A stretch of DNA of 64,000 nucleotides from Ovis canadensis (GCF_042477335.2 NC_091247.1:3928501-3992500); one strand, 5' to 3'. Numbered from the stretch's first letter, positions 36,846 through 47,183 are shown. Notes: generated by a model from the letters alone, not told the origin. Program-made: numbers and translations.

Positions 36846-37419
36846 GTTCAGAGACAGAAGGTAGCAGGGTGGGGGCCAGAGGCCGGGGGGAGGGAAAAAC
36901 GGGGAGTAACTGCAGTGGGGACAGAGTTTCGGTTTTTTGCAAGATGAAAAATGTGCTGTAAATGGCCACTGGCCGCCCCTGAGCCGGCTGGTTCAAAGAG
37001 GGTGAAAACGGCCAGCTTCAGGTTCTGTGTCATTTACCGCAATAAAAACCACAGGGAGTGAACAAAACATTTCCCCAGCACCTCTAAAGGAGAGACTAAG
37101 CAGCTCCATGGATTTGAATTCCTTGAAACAAAGGAACAAAAACCCCTTTAAGACAGAGGAGGGGTTGAGAGGTTGTGTCACAGTGAAGCATCGCATATGA
37201 TCAGGCTGGTTTTCCCGGGTTGGGTTGCGGGGGGCTGGTGATCTGACTCCTAAGACTCTCCAGTTGAACCCCCTACCCCACCCCACTGTCCTGACAGCCT
37301 GGAGGGAATGCTCTGCCCTGGTTTTGAGTGGCTCCATCAGTCAAACCTAATCAGGTAGAGCTCTCTGGTGGTTCCCAAGAACTTTTTGCTGAGAAACTGA
37401 TATTCTGACCCCCAACGCT

Positions 37420-37546
37420 TTTTTTTTAAATTTTGGCTGCTTAACTTGCCAGATCTTAGTTCCCCAACCAGGGATGTGATCGAACCCGTGCCCCCGGTAA
37501 TGGAAGCATGGAGTGCTAACCACTGGACCTCCAGGGAACACCCTCT
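37420..37546 (-). repeat. CHR-type SINE
   Basis: 'ttttggctgcttaacttgccagatcttagttccccaaccagggatg...ccactggacctccagggaacacc'. The 36846-37419 stretch before it shows no gene. Confidence 0.8.
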
Positions 37547-37664
37547 GCCCCCCAAATCTGAGTTGGAAGAAACCTCACACGTCTTATGCAAAGAATCCTT
37601 TCCGAACCACCTCTGAGGACCAGAAACTTGCCCCTTCACTAAGACTGAAATCTTTTTTTTCTTA

Positions 37665-37811
37665 ATGAATTTTACTGGAGTATAGTTGCTTTGGGGGGCG
37701 ATGGGAGCCATGCTGCACAGCATGTGAGATCTTGGTTCCCTGACCAGGGATTGAACCAGTGCGCCCATGCGCTGAAACTTGGAGTCTTAACCGCTGCTGG
37801 GGAAGTTCCTG
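37665..37811 (-). repeat. CHR-type SINE
   Basis: 'gcatgtgagatcttggttccctgaccagggattgaaccagtgcgcccatgcgctg...cttaaccgctgctggggaagttcc'. 37812-38478 beyond it shows no gene or clear repeat. Confidence 0.8.
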
Positions 37812-38479
37812 AAATCCTCTACCCATTGTCCACTAAGAAACGTGTAGGGGGTGAGTCCACGTGGGCAGGTGCAACTTGCCCGGCTTCCAGGTTAATTTGT
37901 GCACCCCTCCCCACCACGGTATCTCATGAACACGGTGGATGTTCTTCCCAGAAAAATGTATACAGGCATATACCCACAGTGATTCTGTGTACTGCCCCCC
38001 TTAACAAGCCCCAGTTTAGAGCGAGCGCCTCTCCCCATGCAGATTCTGTCTTGGCTTTTCCTTCAAAATTAGGTAGAAGAGGCTAAGGCACCACCTCTCC
38101 CCGTGACTTGTTCCTGGAGGCTGGGGATATGGTGGAGATGGCAGCCTCCCCTCCCCTGAGGGGCTCGGATGAGAAGAGCCTCTCTCTCCAAGTGAACCCT
38201 CTCCCAGGATCTTTGGTGAAAGTTGCCTGGGACTCTGGATGCTGAAGCTGGGACTCCGTTCAGTCCTCAACCCCACACTCTCTCATTTCACAGCCAAGAA
38301 AGGCTCAGATTGTCCTGGGGACAGACCCAGTCCGAGCCCACAGGTGGGGCAGTGCGGGGCACCTCCACATGTGACTCGCCTCGCCTGTCCGGGTCCCTGG
38401 GAGAGCTGAGGGTGGGTATGACACTGTGCAGGCAGGTGACCTCTGTCATCTTAAAATCAAATCTTCAAAGGGTGCTCAT

Positions 38480-38608
38480 GGGACTTCCCTGGTGGTCCAG
38501 CAGTTAAGACGCTGAGCTTCCACCGGTCCGGTTCGGGTTCTATCCCTGGTCAGGGTTCTATCCCTAGTCAGGGAAACTTAGAGCCAAACAAGCAAACAAC
38601 AAAAACAT
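38480..38608 (+). repeat. CHR-type SINE with internal duplication
   Basis: 'gacttccctggtggtccagcagttaagacgctgagc'; the segment 'ggttctatccctggtcagg' is doubled. Confidence 0.85.
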
Positions 38609-38824
38609 CCGCGGTGCTCACGCGCAGTTGGAGGAAGATAATTCCCACCAGGTGCGCGGGCTGGAGGCATCTCAGCTAAGACTGCTTCTTTGCCACCTCT
38701 TCTCCTCTGGGCTCGAGAGCTGGAAGCCACATTCCACAAAAGAGATTTTTTTCCAGCCCACCTTAGTCTTCCGAGGACTGCCAAAGGGACTAGGTAACCT
38801 ACTTGGAAACAATCTAAGTGAGAT

Positions 38825-38832
38825 ATGCAAAT
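38825..38832. promoter_or_regulatory. Octamer motif
   Basis: Perfect ATGCAAAT, 36 bases inside intron 1 from the proposed exon 1 donor. A second octamer (ATTTGCAT) lies upstream at 40108-40115. Confidence 0.4.
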
Positions 38833-38867
38833 TTCAAAAGGAGAGGCAGGGGCTTCTCCGCACTCAC

Positions 38868-39060
38868 CTGTCCAGAGCCGGTCTTCGGGAAGAACCTGGC
38901 TGCGTCTCTCTGCGGATCAGCACCGCCCGGTCAATTCGTGACTCTCGGCACAAATAGATACTTCTCCTTTTTTTTTTTTTTTCCCACCCTCTGTGTGTGT
39001 GTGTATGTGTTTTCCTCTTCTGTTCCCCTCCCTGATTTTCAATCTGATTATTTGTGTCAA
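38868..39060 (-). other. GFI1B: GFI1B non-coding exon 1 (5' UTR), proposed
   Basis: A strong minus-strand donor CTCTGGACAG|GTGAGTGCGG has its GT at 38867-38866, so the exon ends at 38868. It lies 7.3 kb upstream of the first coding exon, close to the human spacing, and directly downstream of GATA/CCAAT elements. The start (about 39060) is a guess. No long frame crosses it, as expected for 5' UTR. Confidence 0.55.
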
Positions 39061-39081
39061 AATCTGGCGGCGAGGGAACAG

Positions 39082-39136
39082 CCAATGGAGAGAGCGCCAG
39101 GGCGCGGAGCTCTATTTGCTTATCAAAGCTCTCCAG
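39082..39136 (-). promoter_or_regulatory. GFI1B: GFI1B core promoter: GATA/TAL1 composite and CCAAT box
   Basis: CCAATGG at 39082-39088 (plus strand). GATA site TGATAAG on the minus strand at 39125-39119, and CTG (39136-39134) lies 8 bases before TGATAA, a TAL1/GATA-type composite. GATA-1 and NF-Y are reported to cooperate at the human GFI1B promoter, and GFI1B feeds back on itself through GATA-1; the motif pair here fits that description. Confidence 0.6.
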
Positions 39137-39311
39137 GACTCCCCATTCTCTTCCCTAACCCTTCACTCCAGGAGCTGCACTCTCTCTACGGAAACTTTTA
39201 ACAACTTGTGGATTTTAACAGTGATGGCTAAACCCTTAAAATTTTACAAAGTGAAGTTGAAATACAACATTTACTTAAAAACCTGATCTTGCTTAGAGAA
39301 CTCATTGAGTG

Positions 39312-39390
39312 AATCTCTTTCTTTCCTTCTTTCGCTTTCTTCCCCTTTTTACTTCTTTTCTTTCTTCTCCTTCCCTTCCTCTGCCCCTCT
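39312..39390. repeat. Polypyrimidine tract
   Basis: About 80 bases nearly all C/T (plus strand), 0.2 kb upstream of the GFI1B promoter elements. Confidence 0.85.
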
Positions 39391-39652
39391 GTGGACTCAG
39401 CTTCCCCAGCGCTCTCCTAGGAAGCCCCTGGCTCGCGCTGCTGCAGACTGCTTTTAGAGGGGCCCCCTCTTGTCCTCGCAGAAGTCGCCGTAAAGAAAAA
39501 AAAAAAGTCAAAATTCACGCTTCCCTAGCCTTGACCCTAGATTGAGTGAGGAGCAGCGGGCGTGGTACTGAGCGCGGGCGCTTCCCGCATCGCTGGGACC
39601 CCCAGCCGCCTGGCGCACCGGGCGGGCTGCGCTCTGGTCCCAGGGCCCGCGT

Positions 39653-39671
39653 GTGCTGCCACCTGGTGGCC
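39653..39671 (-). promoter_or_regulatory. CTCF-like motif upstream of GFI1B
   Basis: Minus strand GGCCACCAGGTGGCAGCAC fits the CTCF core CCASYAGRKGGCRSY at every position; about 0.5 kb upstream of the GFI1B promoter. Confidence 0.6.
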
Positions 39672-39779
39672 GAGGCGGGCACGGGCCGGAGCTAGCCTCC
39701 AGGTGTCCCGGACCCCGCGGGAAGGCTGGGAAGGCCTGTGGGGGACATTCCAGCCCCTTTGGCACAGATGTTCCTTTGA

Positions 39780-39948
39780 GCTTCCCTGGGGGGAGACGTG
39801 GGTTCGATCCCTGGGTCGGGAAGATGCCCTGGAGAAGGAAATGGCAACCCAGCACTCTGGCCTGGAGAATCCCATGGACGGAGGAGCCTGGTGGGCTACA
39901 GTCCATGGGGTCGCAAAAAGTCGGACCCGACTGAGCGACTTCACTGGC
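39780..39948 (+). repeat. Bov-tA SINE with shortened head
   Basis: 'agcttccctggggggagacgtgggttcgatccctgggtcgggaagatg...cggacccgactgagcgac'; about 30 bases of the tRNA-like head are missing. Confidence 0.9.
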
Positions 39949-40003
39949 ACAGGGGCCCACCCCTGACCCCCCTGACCTCCTCCCTCCACCTCGGCCCCTC
40001 AAG

Positions 40004-40026
40004 CCTCCTCCTCCTCCTCCTCCTCC
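40004..40026. repeat. (CCT)n microsatellite
   Basis: Seven CCT units. Confidence 0.95.
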
Positions 40027-40482
40027 GGCTTACTTACAGGATGGCTGGTTTGTTTCAGGAGGTTTTGCATATGGGGAGAACTCACAGAATAGAGCACTGT
40101 TAGGCTAATTTGCATGCTCTGCCAGCCAGCCACGCTGGACAGATTGTGTTTCCCTCCTAAAGAAAACAAGTTTGGCGACAGGAAGCCCCGACCCAACTGG
40201 AGGCCAAGGTCCGAGTTGGAGAGAAAGAGGGGCGGGGTTCGGACGAGAGGTCTCACGGGCGCAGGGCCGGCGGGCAGCGAGCGCCAGCCCTCGGGCCCCG
40301 TCAATGCCTGGCTCCCAGGTCTGAGGGTCCACAGGCCACGGGTCTCTCTTGTTGGCGGTGAGAGAGTAGTGGCAATGCCTGGAATTTTCTCTGCATCCCG
40401 TATTTTGCCCACAATCACCTGGAACTGTTTGTTGTTATGCAGAAAATTTGACAAATAGTTCAAGGACGTGAAGAAAAGCAAA

Positions 40483-40600
40483 AGCGGGGGAATCCCCTGG
40501 TAGTGCAGTGGTTAGGACCCTGCGTTCATGGCCAAGGGCCCAGGGAACTGAGATCTTACAAGCCGCGCAGTGTGCTCCTCCCCAAAAAAAATTTTTTAGA
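40483..40600 (+). repeat. CHR-type SINE
   Basis: 'gaatcccctggtagtgcagtggttaggaccctgcgttcatggcc...gggaactgagatcttacaagccgcgcag'. The 40030-40480 stretch before it and 40605-41020 after it show no gene. Confidence 0.8.
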
Positions 40601-41022
40601 AAAATGATTACATTAGAAATAAAAAATTATTAAATAATTCAAGGACTTGTCCCTTAATTTATTTCATTATACACACATGCTCACCTTTTGCTACTATTAA
40701 CTAGCTGGTCTTTTCCCTCCCCCCACTGAATGTTATTTTGTTTAAATACCGCCTAAATGTTCTTGCGGCTTTTATTAACATGTTTCATGATTTCACAGTT
40801 TTTCATGACTTACCTTAGCCTCTGCTTCCTCCATTTGGGCCATTTAGTTGCGTGGGGTATTTTCGAGTGTAAAGCCATTGTATCAGGCATGTGCAGCTAG
40901 CTGTTGTTCTGAGATGTAATCCCACGTGGGGTCCTTCTCCCCCTTGAGTAACCAACTCAGGGATTCCCTTCTTAGACCAGGATCCCAGCCTGCAAGCAAA
41001 GGTAAGCCTTCCCTAGAGCCAC

Positions 41023-41024
<2 letters not shown>

Positions 41025-41060
<36 letters not shown>

Positions 41061-41360
41061 ACTCAGTCTTGTCCGACTCTTCTTCGACCCCATAGACTGT
41101 AGCCTGCCTGGCTCCTCTGTCCCTGGGACTCTCCAGGCAAGAATATTGGAGTGGGTTGCCACTTCCTCCTCCTGGGGATCTTCCCGACCCAGTGATCAAA
41201 CCTGCATCTCTTGTGTTTCCTGTATTGGCGGCTGCTGCTTAGCCGCTTCAGTCGTGTCTGACTCTGTGTGACCCCATGGACGGCAGCCCTCCAGGCTCCT
41301 CCGTCCATGGGACTCTCCAGGCAAGAATATTGGAGTGGGTTGCCATTCCCTTCTCCAACC
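41025..41360 (-). repeat. (TG)n followed by antisense Bov-A2-type SINE
   Basis: TG tract 41025-41058. Then two BovB-like tails in tandem, 'cttgtccgactcttcttcgaccccatagactg...' and 'cagtcgtgtctgactctgtgtgaccccatggacgg...', each ending 'gagtgggttgcca'. Confidence 0.85.
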
Positions 41361-41371
41361 TTTGAGACAGA

Positions 41372-41482
41372 CTAAGTGATGTCTCTGCTTTTTAATATGC
41401 TGTCTAGGTTTGTCATAGCTTTCTTTCCAAGGAGCAAGCGTCTTTTAATTTCATGGCTGCAGTCACCGTCCTGAGATCCTTA
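41372..41482 (-). mobile_element. Short BovB fragment
   Basis: 'ttttaatatgctgtctaggtttgtcatagc...ccaaggagcaagcgtcttttaatttcatggctgcagtcacc' is antisense BovB 3' coding sequence. A stray SINE head end (ctacgccacctgggaagccc) lies at 41551-41570. Confidence 0.85.
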
Positions 41483-41924
41483 GGTTTCTCTTCAGCCAAA
41501 ATTTGGTCATTAGGTTTAAGAGAATACTTATAGGCAGAATCTTTAGCACTACGCCACCTGGGAAGCCCAGAGCCACCTGGGGCCCCCTCTGTGGGAGAGC
41601 AAGAGTTCAGGACTCTGGAGCCTGAGCACATCAGCTGAAGCTGGGAGAGCCCAGCAGCCTCCTCACACAGGCTCCTGCGGCTGAGGCCATGGCCTCCGGA
41701 TCTCGTCCAAGAGTGTCCGCAGAGACAACACCAATCCCTTCAGTAGACAGCCCTGGAGATGAAATGCCCTCACTGAGCCTCTCCCCAGGGCTAGGTCGCA
41801 CCAGCATCCTGGTACCCACTCACCCACCATTCATTCACTCCAGGTCTGTTGGTACCTTTCACATATCCGGTGCCTCCTTCTCCTCTCCCCTCCCGCCAGC
41901 TAAATCCTCCAGAATAAAAGCCCA

Positions 41925-42262
41925 CAGACTGGGTGACTCAACTAACATTTATTTCTCACAGAGGCTGGGGAGTCCAAGGTCAAAGTGCCAGCAGATCCAG
42001 TCTCTGCTGAGCACAGGCTTCCTGGCTTGTAGATGGCCACTGTCTCACTGAGTCCTCACGTGGCAGAGAGAGGGTGAGCCCTGGCCCCTCTTCCTCTTCT
42101 TTTGAGGACACTAATCCCATCCTGGGGGTCCCAACTTCGTGACCTCATTTACCTTACTCATAAACCCATTTACCTTCCAAAGTCCCCACATCCAAACACC
42201 GTCACCTTCATTCACTGACACGGGAATTTGGGGGGGGACACGGACACTCTGTCCATCACATC
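41925..42262 (-). repeat. MaLR-type solo LTR remnant
   Basis: Fossil. Antisense order 'gactgggtgactcaactaac', 'atttatttctcacagagg', 'ggggagtccaaggtcaaagtgcc', 'cctcacgtggcagag', 'gaggacactaatcccatcc' and a terminal 'ggggggacacggacactctgtcc' fits MST/MLT1-type LTRs. Confidence 0.65.
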
Positions 42263-42446
42263 CTTTAGCTAATACATGTTTAGTGAATACAGATTAGGCA
42301 CCACATGCCAGGGTTTCAAACAAGAACCAGACAGGAGCCCCAGTGAGTTTCTCCTTTGTCTAGCAGGTGGGACAGAATACACCGAAATTTGTAATTTGGG
42401 GTAATAAGTGCTGTGATATAAACATGGTTTGCATGTAAGCAAATTG

Positions 42447-42568
42447 CGTGCTACAGTCCATGGGGTCACAAAAGTCAGACACGACTGAGCGACTGAACTG
42501 AACTGACCTGGGCTTGACTGGTGGCTCAATTGGTAAAGAATCCGCATGTGATGCAGAATGCTCAGGCG
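42447..42568 (+). repeat. BovB tail joined to a SINE head
   Basis: BovB 3' end ('agtccatggggtcac...gactgagcgactgaactgaactgac') runs directly into 'ctgggcttgactggtggctcaattgg'. The same junction occurs at about 47513-47620. Confidence 0.85.
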
Positions 42569-43073
42569 CCTGGTTGGTGCGGTTGTGGGCGCGCACCACT
42601 GCTGCGCCCGAGTGGCAGGCACTGTGGGGCTCCCTGCACCCCAGCTGCCTGCAGCTCCTGTGCTTGGACAGAGCCCCCAGTCTCCCTGAATAACTGAGTC
42701 ACCACAGGACTGCGATGGGTGCTTTTCCAGCGCCAGGAGGCAGGTCGAGGAGGATGGGGGTGGGGAGACAGCCTCTGGACGCCCCACATCCACCCGCATG
42801 GCTAAGACTACCTGGTCCATCCTCAGGTTGCAGGAGCAGGTGGGCTCAGCTCCTGTTTGCTGCATTCTGTGGCCGTGGTAACTCGAGGCCATGAAGGTAC
42901 CCAAGGTCACACAGCTAATGCCAGCTGGTGCCAGGACCACAGCCTGAACCCTGCCGCCCCCCCACAGAGCCCAGGTGAGCCTTGCCAAGGTCAGTGTGTG
43001 CCTGTTGTTGGCTGAGACAGGAGTCCACAGGGTCCCTACCCTCAGATCGCTGCTGGTCTCATTAAGAAGCAAC
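42569..43073 (-). repeat. Inverted duplication, copy A
   Basis: About 505 bases, almost identical in reverse complement to 46622-47129. A 20-residue read-through such as AEPTCSCNLRMDQVVLAMRV is identical in the two copies. No gene recognised inside. Confidence 0.9.
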
Positions 43074-43342
43074 TGGTCTTTTTCCTTCCCCCACCGAAGT
43101 TATTTTGTTTAAATACTGCCTAAATTTTCTTGTGGCGTGGGGAAACGGACCCAGACGTGGAGAGTTAGTGAAAGAAGTGACATCTAAAATTGACACCAGA
43201 CTGAGTTAGTTGGGTAGAAAAGGATGTGCAAGAGTTGGAAGCCAGGACCTTCAGACAAATGACAGCGGCCAAGTCCAGCGTGAGTGGAGGAGGCAACGGA
43301 GGGGAGGGGAAGGAAGGATAGCACATTCGAGAGATGAGCCTA

Positions 43343-43530
43343 GAGGGACTTCCCTGGTGGTCCAGGGGCTAAGACTCTGAGCTCCCACTGGAGGGGACCC
43401 GGGTTCAGTCCCTGGTCAGGGAACTAGATCCCACATAGTGCAACTAAAGATGCCACCTGCCGCAGCAAAGACCGAAGATCTCACGTGCCGCAACCGAGAC
43501 CCCCGGAGCCAAATAAATGCTTAAGTTGTT
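43343..43530 (+). repeat. CHR-type SINE
   Basis: 'ggacttccctggtggtccaggggctaagactctgagctcccactggagg...tgccgcaaccgagacccccggagccaaataaatgc'. Confidence 0.88.
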
Positions 43531-44042
43531 GCCATTCAGTCGCTCAGTCATGTCCAACTCTTTGCAGCCCCAAGGACTGCAGCAGGCCAGACTTCACTGT
43601 CCTTCACTATCTCCCATAGTTTGCTCAAACTCATGTCCATGGTGATATTATCTAACCATCTCATCCTCTGTTACCCCCTTCTCCTCCTGCCTTCAGTCTT
43701 TCCCTGCATCAAGGTCTTTTCCAATGAGTCGACTCTTCACATCAGGTGGCCAATGTATTGGAGCTTCAGCTTCAGCACCAGTCCTTTCGATGAATATTCA
43801 GGATTGATTTCCTCTAGGATTGACTGGTTGAATCTCCTTGCAGTCCAAGGGACTCGCAAGAGTCTTCTCCAACACCATAGTTCAAAAGCATCAATTCTTC
43901 AGCACTCAACCTTCTTTATGGTCCAACTCTCACATCCATTCATGACTACTGGAAAAAACATAGCTTTGACTATACAGACCTTTGTCAGCAAAGTGATATC
44001 TTTGCTTTTTAATATGCTGTCTAGGTTTGCATTGCTTTCCTA
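43531..44042 (-). mobile_element. BovB LINE 3' fragment
   Basis: Antisense, from 'gttgttgccattcagtcgctcagtcatg' through 'ctttccctgcatcaaggtc' to 'tttgtcagcaaagtgatatctttgc', including the antisense C-terminal RT coding part. Confidence 0.9.
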
Positions 44043-44059
44043 AATAAGTATTGAAAAAA

Positions 44060-44430
44060 ATAAAAGCATCTGCCTTCCAATACAGGAGAAACGAAGCGAA
44101 AGTGTCCGACTCTGCGACCTCATGGACTGCAGCCCACAGGCTCCTCTGTCCATGGGATTCTCCAGGTGAGAATACTGGAGTGGGCTGCCATGCCATTCTC
44201 CAAGGGGATCTTCCCGACCAAGGGATCGAGCCGAGATCCCCCACATTGCGGGCAGATTCTTTACCATTTGAGCTAGCTGGGAAGCCCCCCAATACAAGAA
44301 ATGTGTTCAGTCCTTGGTCATTGAACTAAGATCCCAGATTCCTCAGGCCGTGGAGCAGCAAAGCCCTTGCGTCCACAGCTAGAGAAAGCCTGAATACTGC
44401 AACGAAGACCTAGCGCAGCCAAATTTTAAA
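44060..44430. repeat. CHR SINE (+) interrupted by Bov-tA (-)
   Basis: An antisense Bov-tA (about 44086-44288) sits inside a sense CHR SINE. The target text 'ccaatacaagaaa' / 'ccaatacaggaga' is repeated on either side. The CHR then continues 'gttcagtccttggtcattgaactaagatccc...agcgcagccaaatttt'. Confidence 0.75.
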
Positions 44431-44734
44431 AAGAGAGAGAGAGAAATGAGCCTAGAGAATAAGTAGTGGCAAGATGAGGAAGATTCCTCTCCGGTTGAAG
44501 AACCTTCAGTGATTTTCCTTTACCTAACAGGACAAAAAAACCTCAGCTTCAGAACTGACCATTCAGTATATTCACAGCGTCAGAACTCTTTCAAATGACA
44601 GCACTTTTTCAGATGCAAGTTGCAGAAACCTGATTTAAACTGGTTTAAGAACAACAAAACAGTTTCTTTCATGTCACTGAAAAGTGTCTACTTCAGGTAT
44701 GGTTGGATCCAGATGCTCAAATGATACTGTCTGG

Positions 44735-45120
44735 ATTCAGCCTCAGGACATTTACACTTGCTGTCCCCTCTGCTGGATGGCCTAACCCAAGATCTTCCCA
44801 TGGCTGACTCCTTGTCATCCAGGTCATGGCTGAAATGTCACCTCTGTGGCCAGATCTGCTTGAACACCAACTAAAGCAGGACCTTCCCATCCCAGGCACT
44901 TTCGCTTCATCGGCCTTGCTCTTCTTGACATTCATAATTTTCTGAAACTATCTTGTGGATTTCTTTCCTTTTTATTTTGGGGCCTGACTGCCCATAAGGA
45001 ATGTGAGCACTACAAGAGCAGGGGTTGCATTTGCCTGGCTCACAGCTGAATCTCCAGTGCTTAGATCAGTGTACGGTAGACACTGATGGCGTATTTATAG
45101 AATGCATGGATGGATCAATC
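44735..45120 (+). mobile_element. L2 LINE 3' end
   Basis: 'cttgctgtcccctctgctggatggcc...tctt cccatggctgactccttgtcatcc' (spaced), 'ctgaaatgtcacctctgtgg', 'aatgtgagcactacaagagcagggg' and 'aatctccagtgcttagatcagtg' follow the L2 3' order. 44431-44734 before it shows no gene. Confidence 0.8.
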
Positions 45121-45387
45121 AGGGCATGAATAGCTTACTTGCCATCTCTCAGCTTTGCTGTATCCTGGGGCTGAGATCCCCAACATTACTAGTTGCAGTC
45201 TATAAGCTTAGAAACTCCAGAGGAAAGGTAGATGCTTTCTCAATAGTTTCAGTAAGAGGCCAGGGGCTGACTCTAATTGGCCCATCTCTGCGCCATTCAC
45301 TATGGCACAAGGAGGGATATGGGTCTCTCATTGGCCAGGGCTGGCCAGCTTTCTGCGAAAACCACTCCAGAGTGGGAACAGGGCTTT

Positions 45388-45610
45388 GGCAAGGACACAG
45401 AAGAAGACCATATAGATTGAATAAGGACACAGAGATTGAAGGCAAGAGGAGAAGGGGGCAGCAGAGGATGACACGGCTAGATAGCATCACCAAATCAATG
45501 GACATGAATCTGAGCAAACTCGGCTAGACAGTGGAGGACAGGGAAGCCTGGCATGCTGCAGTCCATGGGATCGCGGAGTTACAGATGACTTAGTAACTGA
45601 ACAACCACAA
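45388..45610 (+). mobile_element. BovB LINE 3' tail fragment
   Basis: 'gattgaaggcaagaggagaaggggg...agcatcaccaaatcaatggacatgaatctgagcaaac...gacttagtaactgaacaacc'. Confidence 0.88.
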
Positions 45611-45734
45611 CAGAATAAGGCCAGCAAGGTGTTGGGGAAGCCTCCACTTTCTAACCATCCTGGTCACCTGAATATGTTGCATCCTTTTCTGCTGGAGATT
45701 GTTGAGTGAAGAAAAACAAACAAACGCACAATCT

Positions 45735-46285
45735 AAAAGTTGAGAATTATGTTTTATTTGGAAGACGCAAGCCTGGGAGACAGCCTCTCAGCTCTGAGGG
45801 ATTGTTTCAAAGAGGAACCAGGATACATAAGAGTTTTTGCAAAAACAAACAAAAAACACCCAGGCAGCTGAACGTCAAAAGATGACCGCTAATTAAAGAA
45901 AAGTCCGGACATCTCAAGTTAATGAATTTAGTGCTTTTCTACCTATGGGAAGAAGCAAGAGTCTGGGTTTAATGAAACTATTCCTTTGATATGCATCCTA
46001 ACTCAGTATCCTGTTTTTCTCCATCCTGAATCCCCTAGGGGGCACCCCTGGGTGACGGCTGCAGTGGCAGCTGGCTTGGTGACCACAGGCGTGTCGTATC
46101 AGTTTACCAATATCTGCTTACTGATGTTCTGTGTCCACCGGACCAAATTCCAACTCCTGCCTCTGCGCTTCCTGTTCCCCCTTTCTCTTCACTCTGCTCC
46201 TTCAGGAAGCCTTCTGGATTCCCCACAGTCTCTGGGGTCACCTGTGGAATAAAGGACTTGGCCCAGCCATGACAACCCTTGGATT
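45735..46285 (+). repeat. LTR-like interspersed repeat, family unknown
   Basis: Fossil. 'aaaagttgagaattatgttttatttgg...' to 'gtggaataaaggacttggcccagcc...ttggattctcgtctctgtcc'. The late AATAAA followed by a U5-like end suggests a solo LTR; I recognise the text as dispersed in ruminants but cannot name it. Confidence 0.35.
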
Positions 46286-46299
46286 CTCGTCTCTGTCCT

Positions 46300-46620
46300 C
46301 ACCATGGGCACTCAGCAGATTCTCATTTACTTTTCGTTGTGCTGAGTCTTTGTTGCTTCACCGGCTTTTCCCTAGTCGCCGAGAGAGGGGGGCTGTTCTC
46401 TAGTTGGGGTACGCAGGGTTCTCGTTGAGGGGGCTTCGGCTCTAGGGCAGGTGGGCTTCAATTGCTGCAGGTCCTGGGCTCCAGAGCGCAGGATCAGTAG
46501 TGGTCGCACAGGGCCTTAGTTGCTCCAGGACACGTGGGATCTTTCCAGATCAGGGATCAAACTCATGTCTCCTATACTGGCAGGCAGGTTCTACACCCCT
46601 GAGCCACCAGGGAAGCCCCT
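46300..46620 (-). repeat. CHR-type tRNA-derived SINE
   Basis: 'cgttgtgctgagtctttgttgcttcaccgg...gatcagggatcaaactcatgtctcctatactgg...ctgagccaccagggaagcccc', full length, abutting duplication copy B. Confidence 0.88.
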
Positions 46621-46621
46621 C

Positions 46622-47129
46622 GGTTGCTTGTTAATGAGGCCAGCAGCGATCTGAGGGTAGGGACCCTGTGGACTCCTGTCTCAGCCAACAACAGGCACAC
46701 ACTGACCTTGGCAAGGCTCACCTGGGCTCTGTGGGGGGGGGCGGCAGGGTTCAGGCTGTGGTCCTGGCACCAGCTGGCATTAGCTGTGTGACCTTGGGTA
46801 CCTTCATGGCCTCGAGTTACCACGGCCACAGAATGCAGCAAACAGGAGCTGAGCCCACCTGCTCCTGCAACCTGAGGATGGACCAGGTAGTCTTAGCCAT
46901 GCGGGTGGATGTGGGGCGTCCAGAGGCTGTCTCCCCACCCCCATCCTCCTCGACCTGCCTCCTGGCGCTGGAAAAGCACCCATAGCAGTCCTGTGGTGAC
47001 TCAGTTATTCAGGGAGACTGGGGGCTCTGTCCAAGCACAGGAGCTGCAGGCAGCTGGGGTGCAGGGAGCCCCACAGTGCCTGCCACTCGGGCGCAGCAGT
47101 GGTGCGCGCCCACAACCGCACCAACCAGG
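46622..47129 (+). repeat. Inverted duplication, copy B
   Basis: Reverse-complement partner of 42569-43073, differing at only a few positions by eye plus a G-run length difference near 46732. Confidence 0.9.
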
Positions 47130-47165
47130 GGCCCAGCGTCACGGGAGGCAGCAGTGCACAGAGTC

Positions 47166-47183
47166 GCCACACGGTGGCGCTCC
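47166..47183 (+). promoter_or_regulatory. CTCF-like motif
   Basis: CGCCACACGGTGGCGCTC resembles the CTCF core with two mismatches. It lies just outside duplication copy B. Confidence 0.3.
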
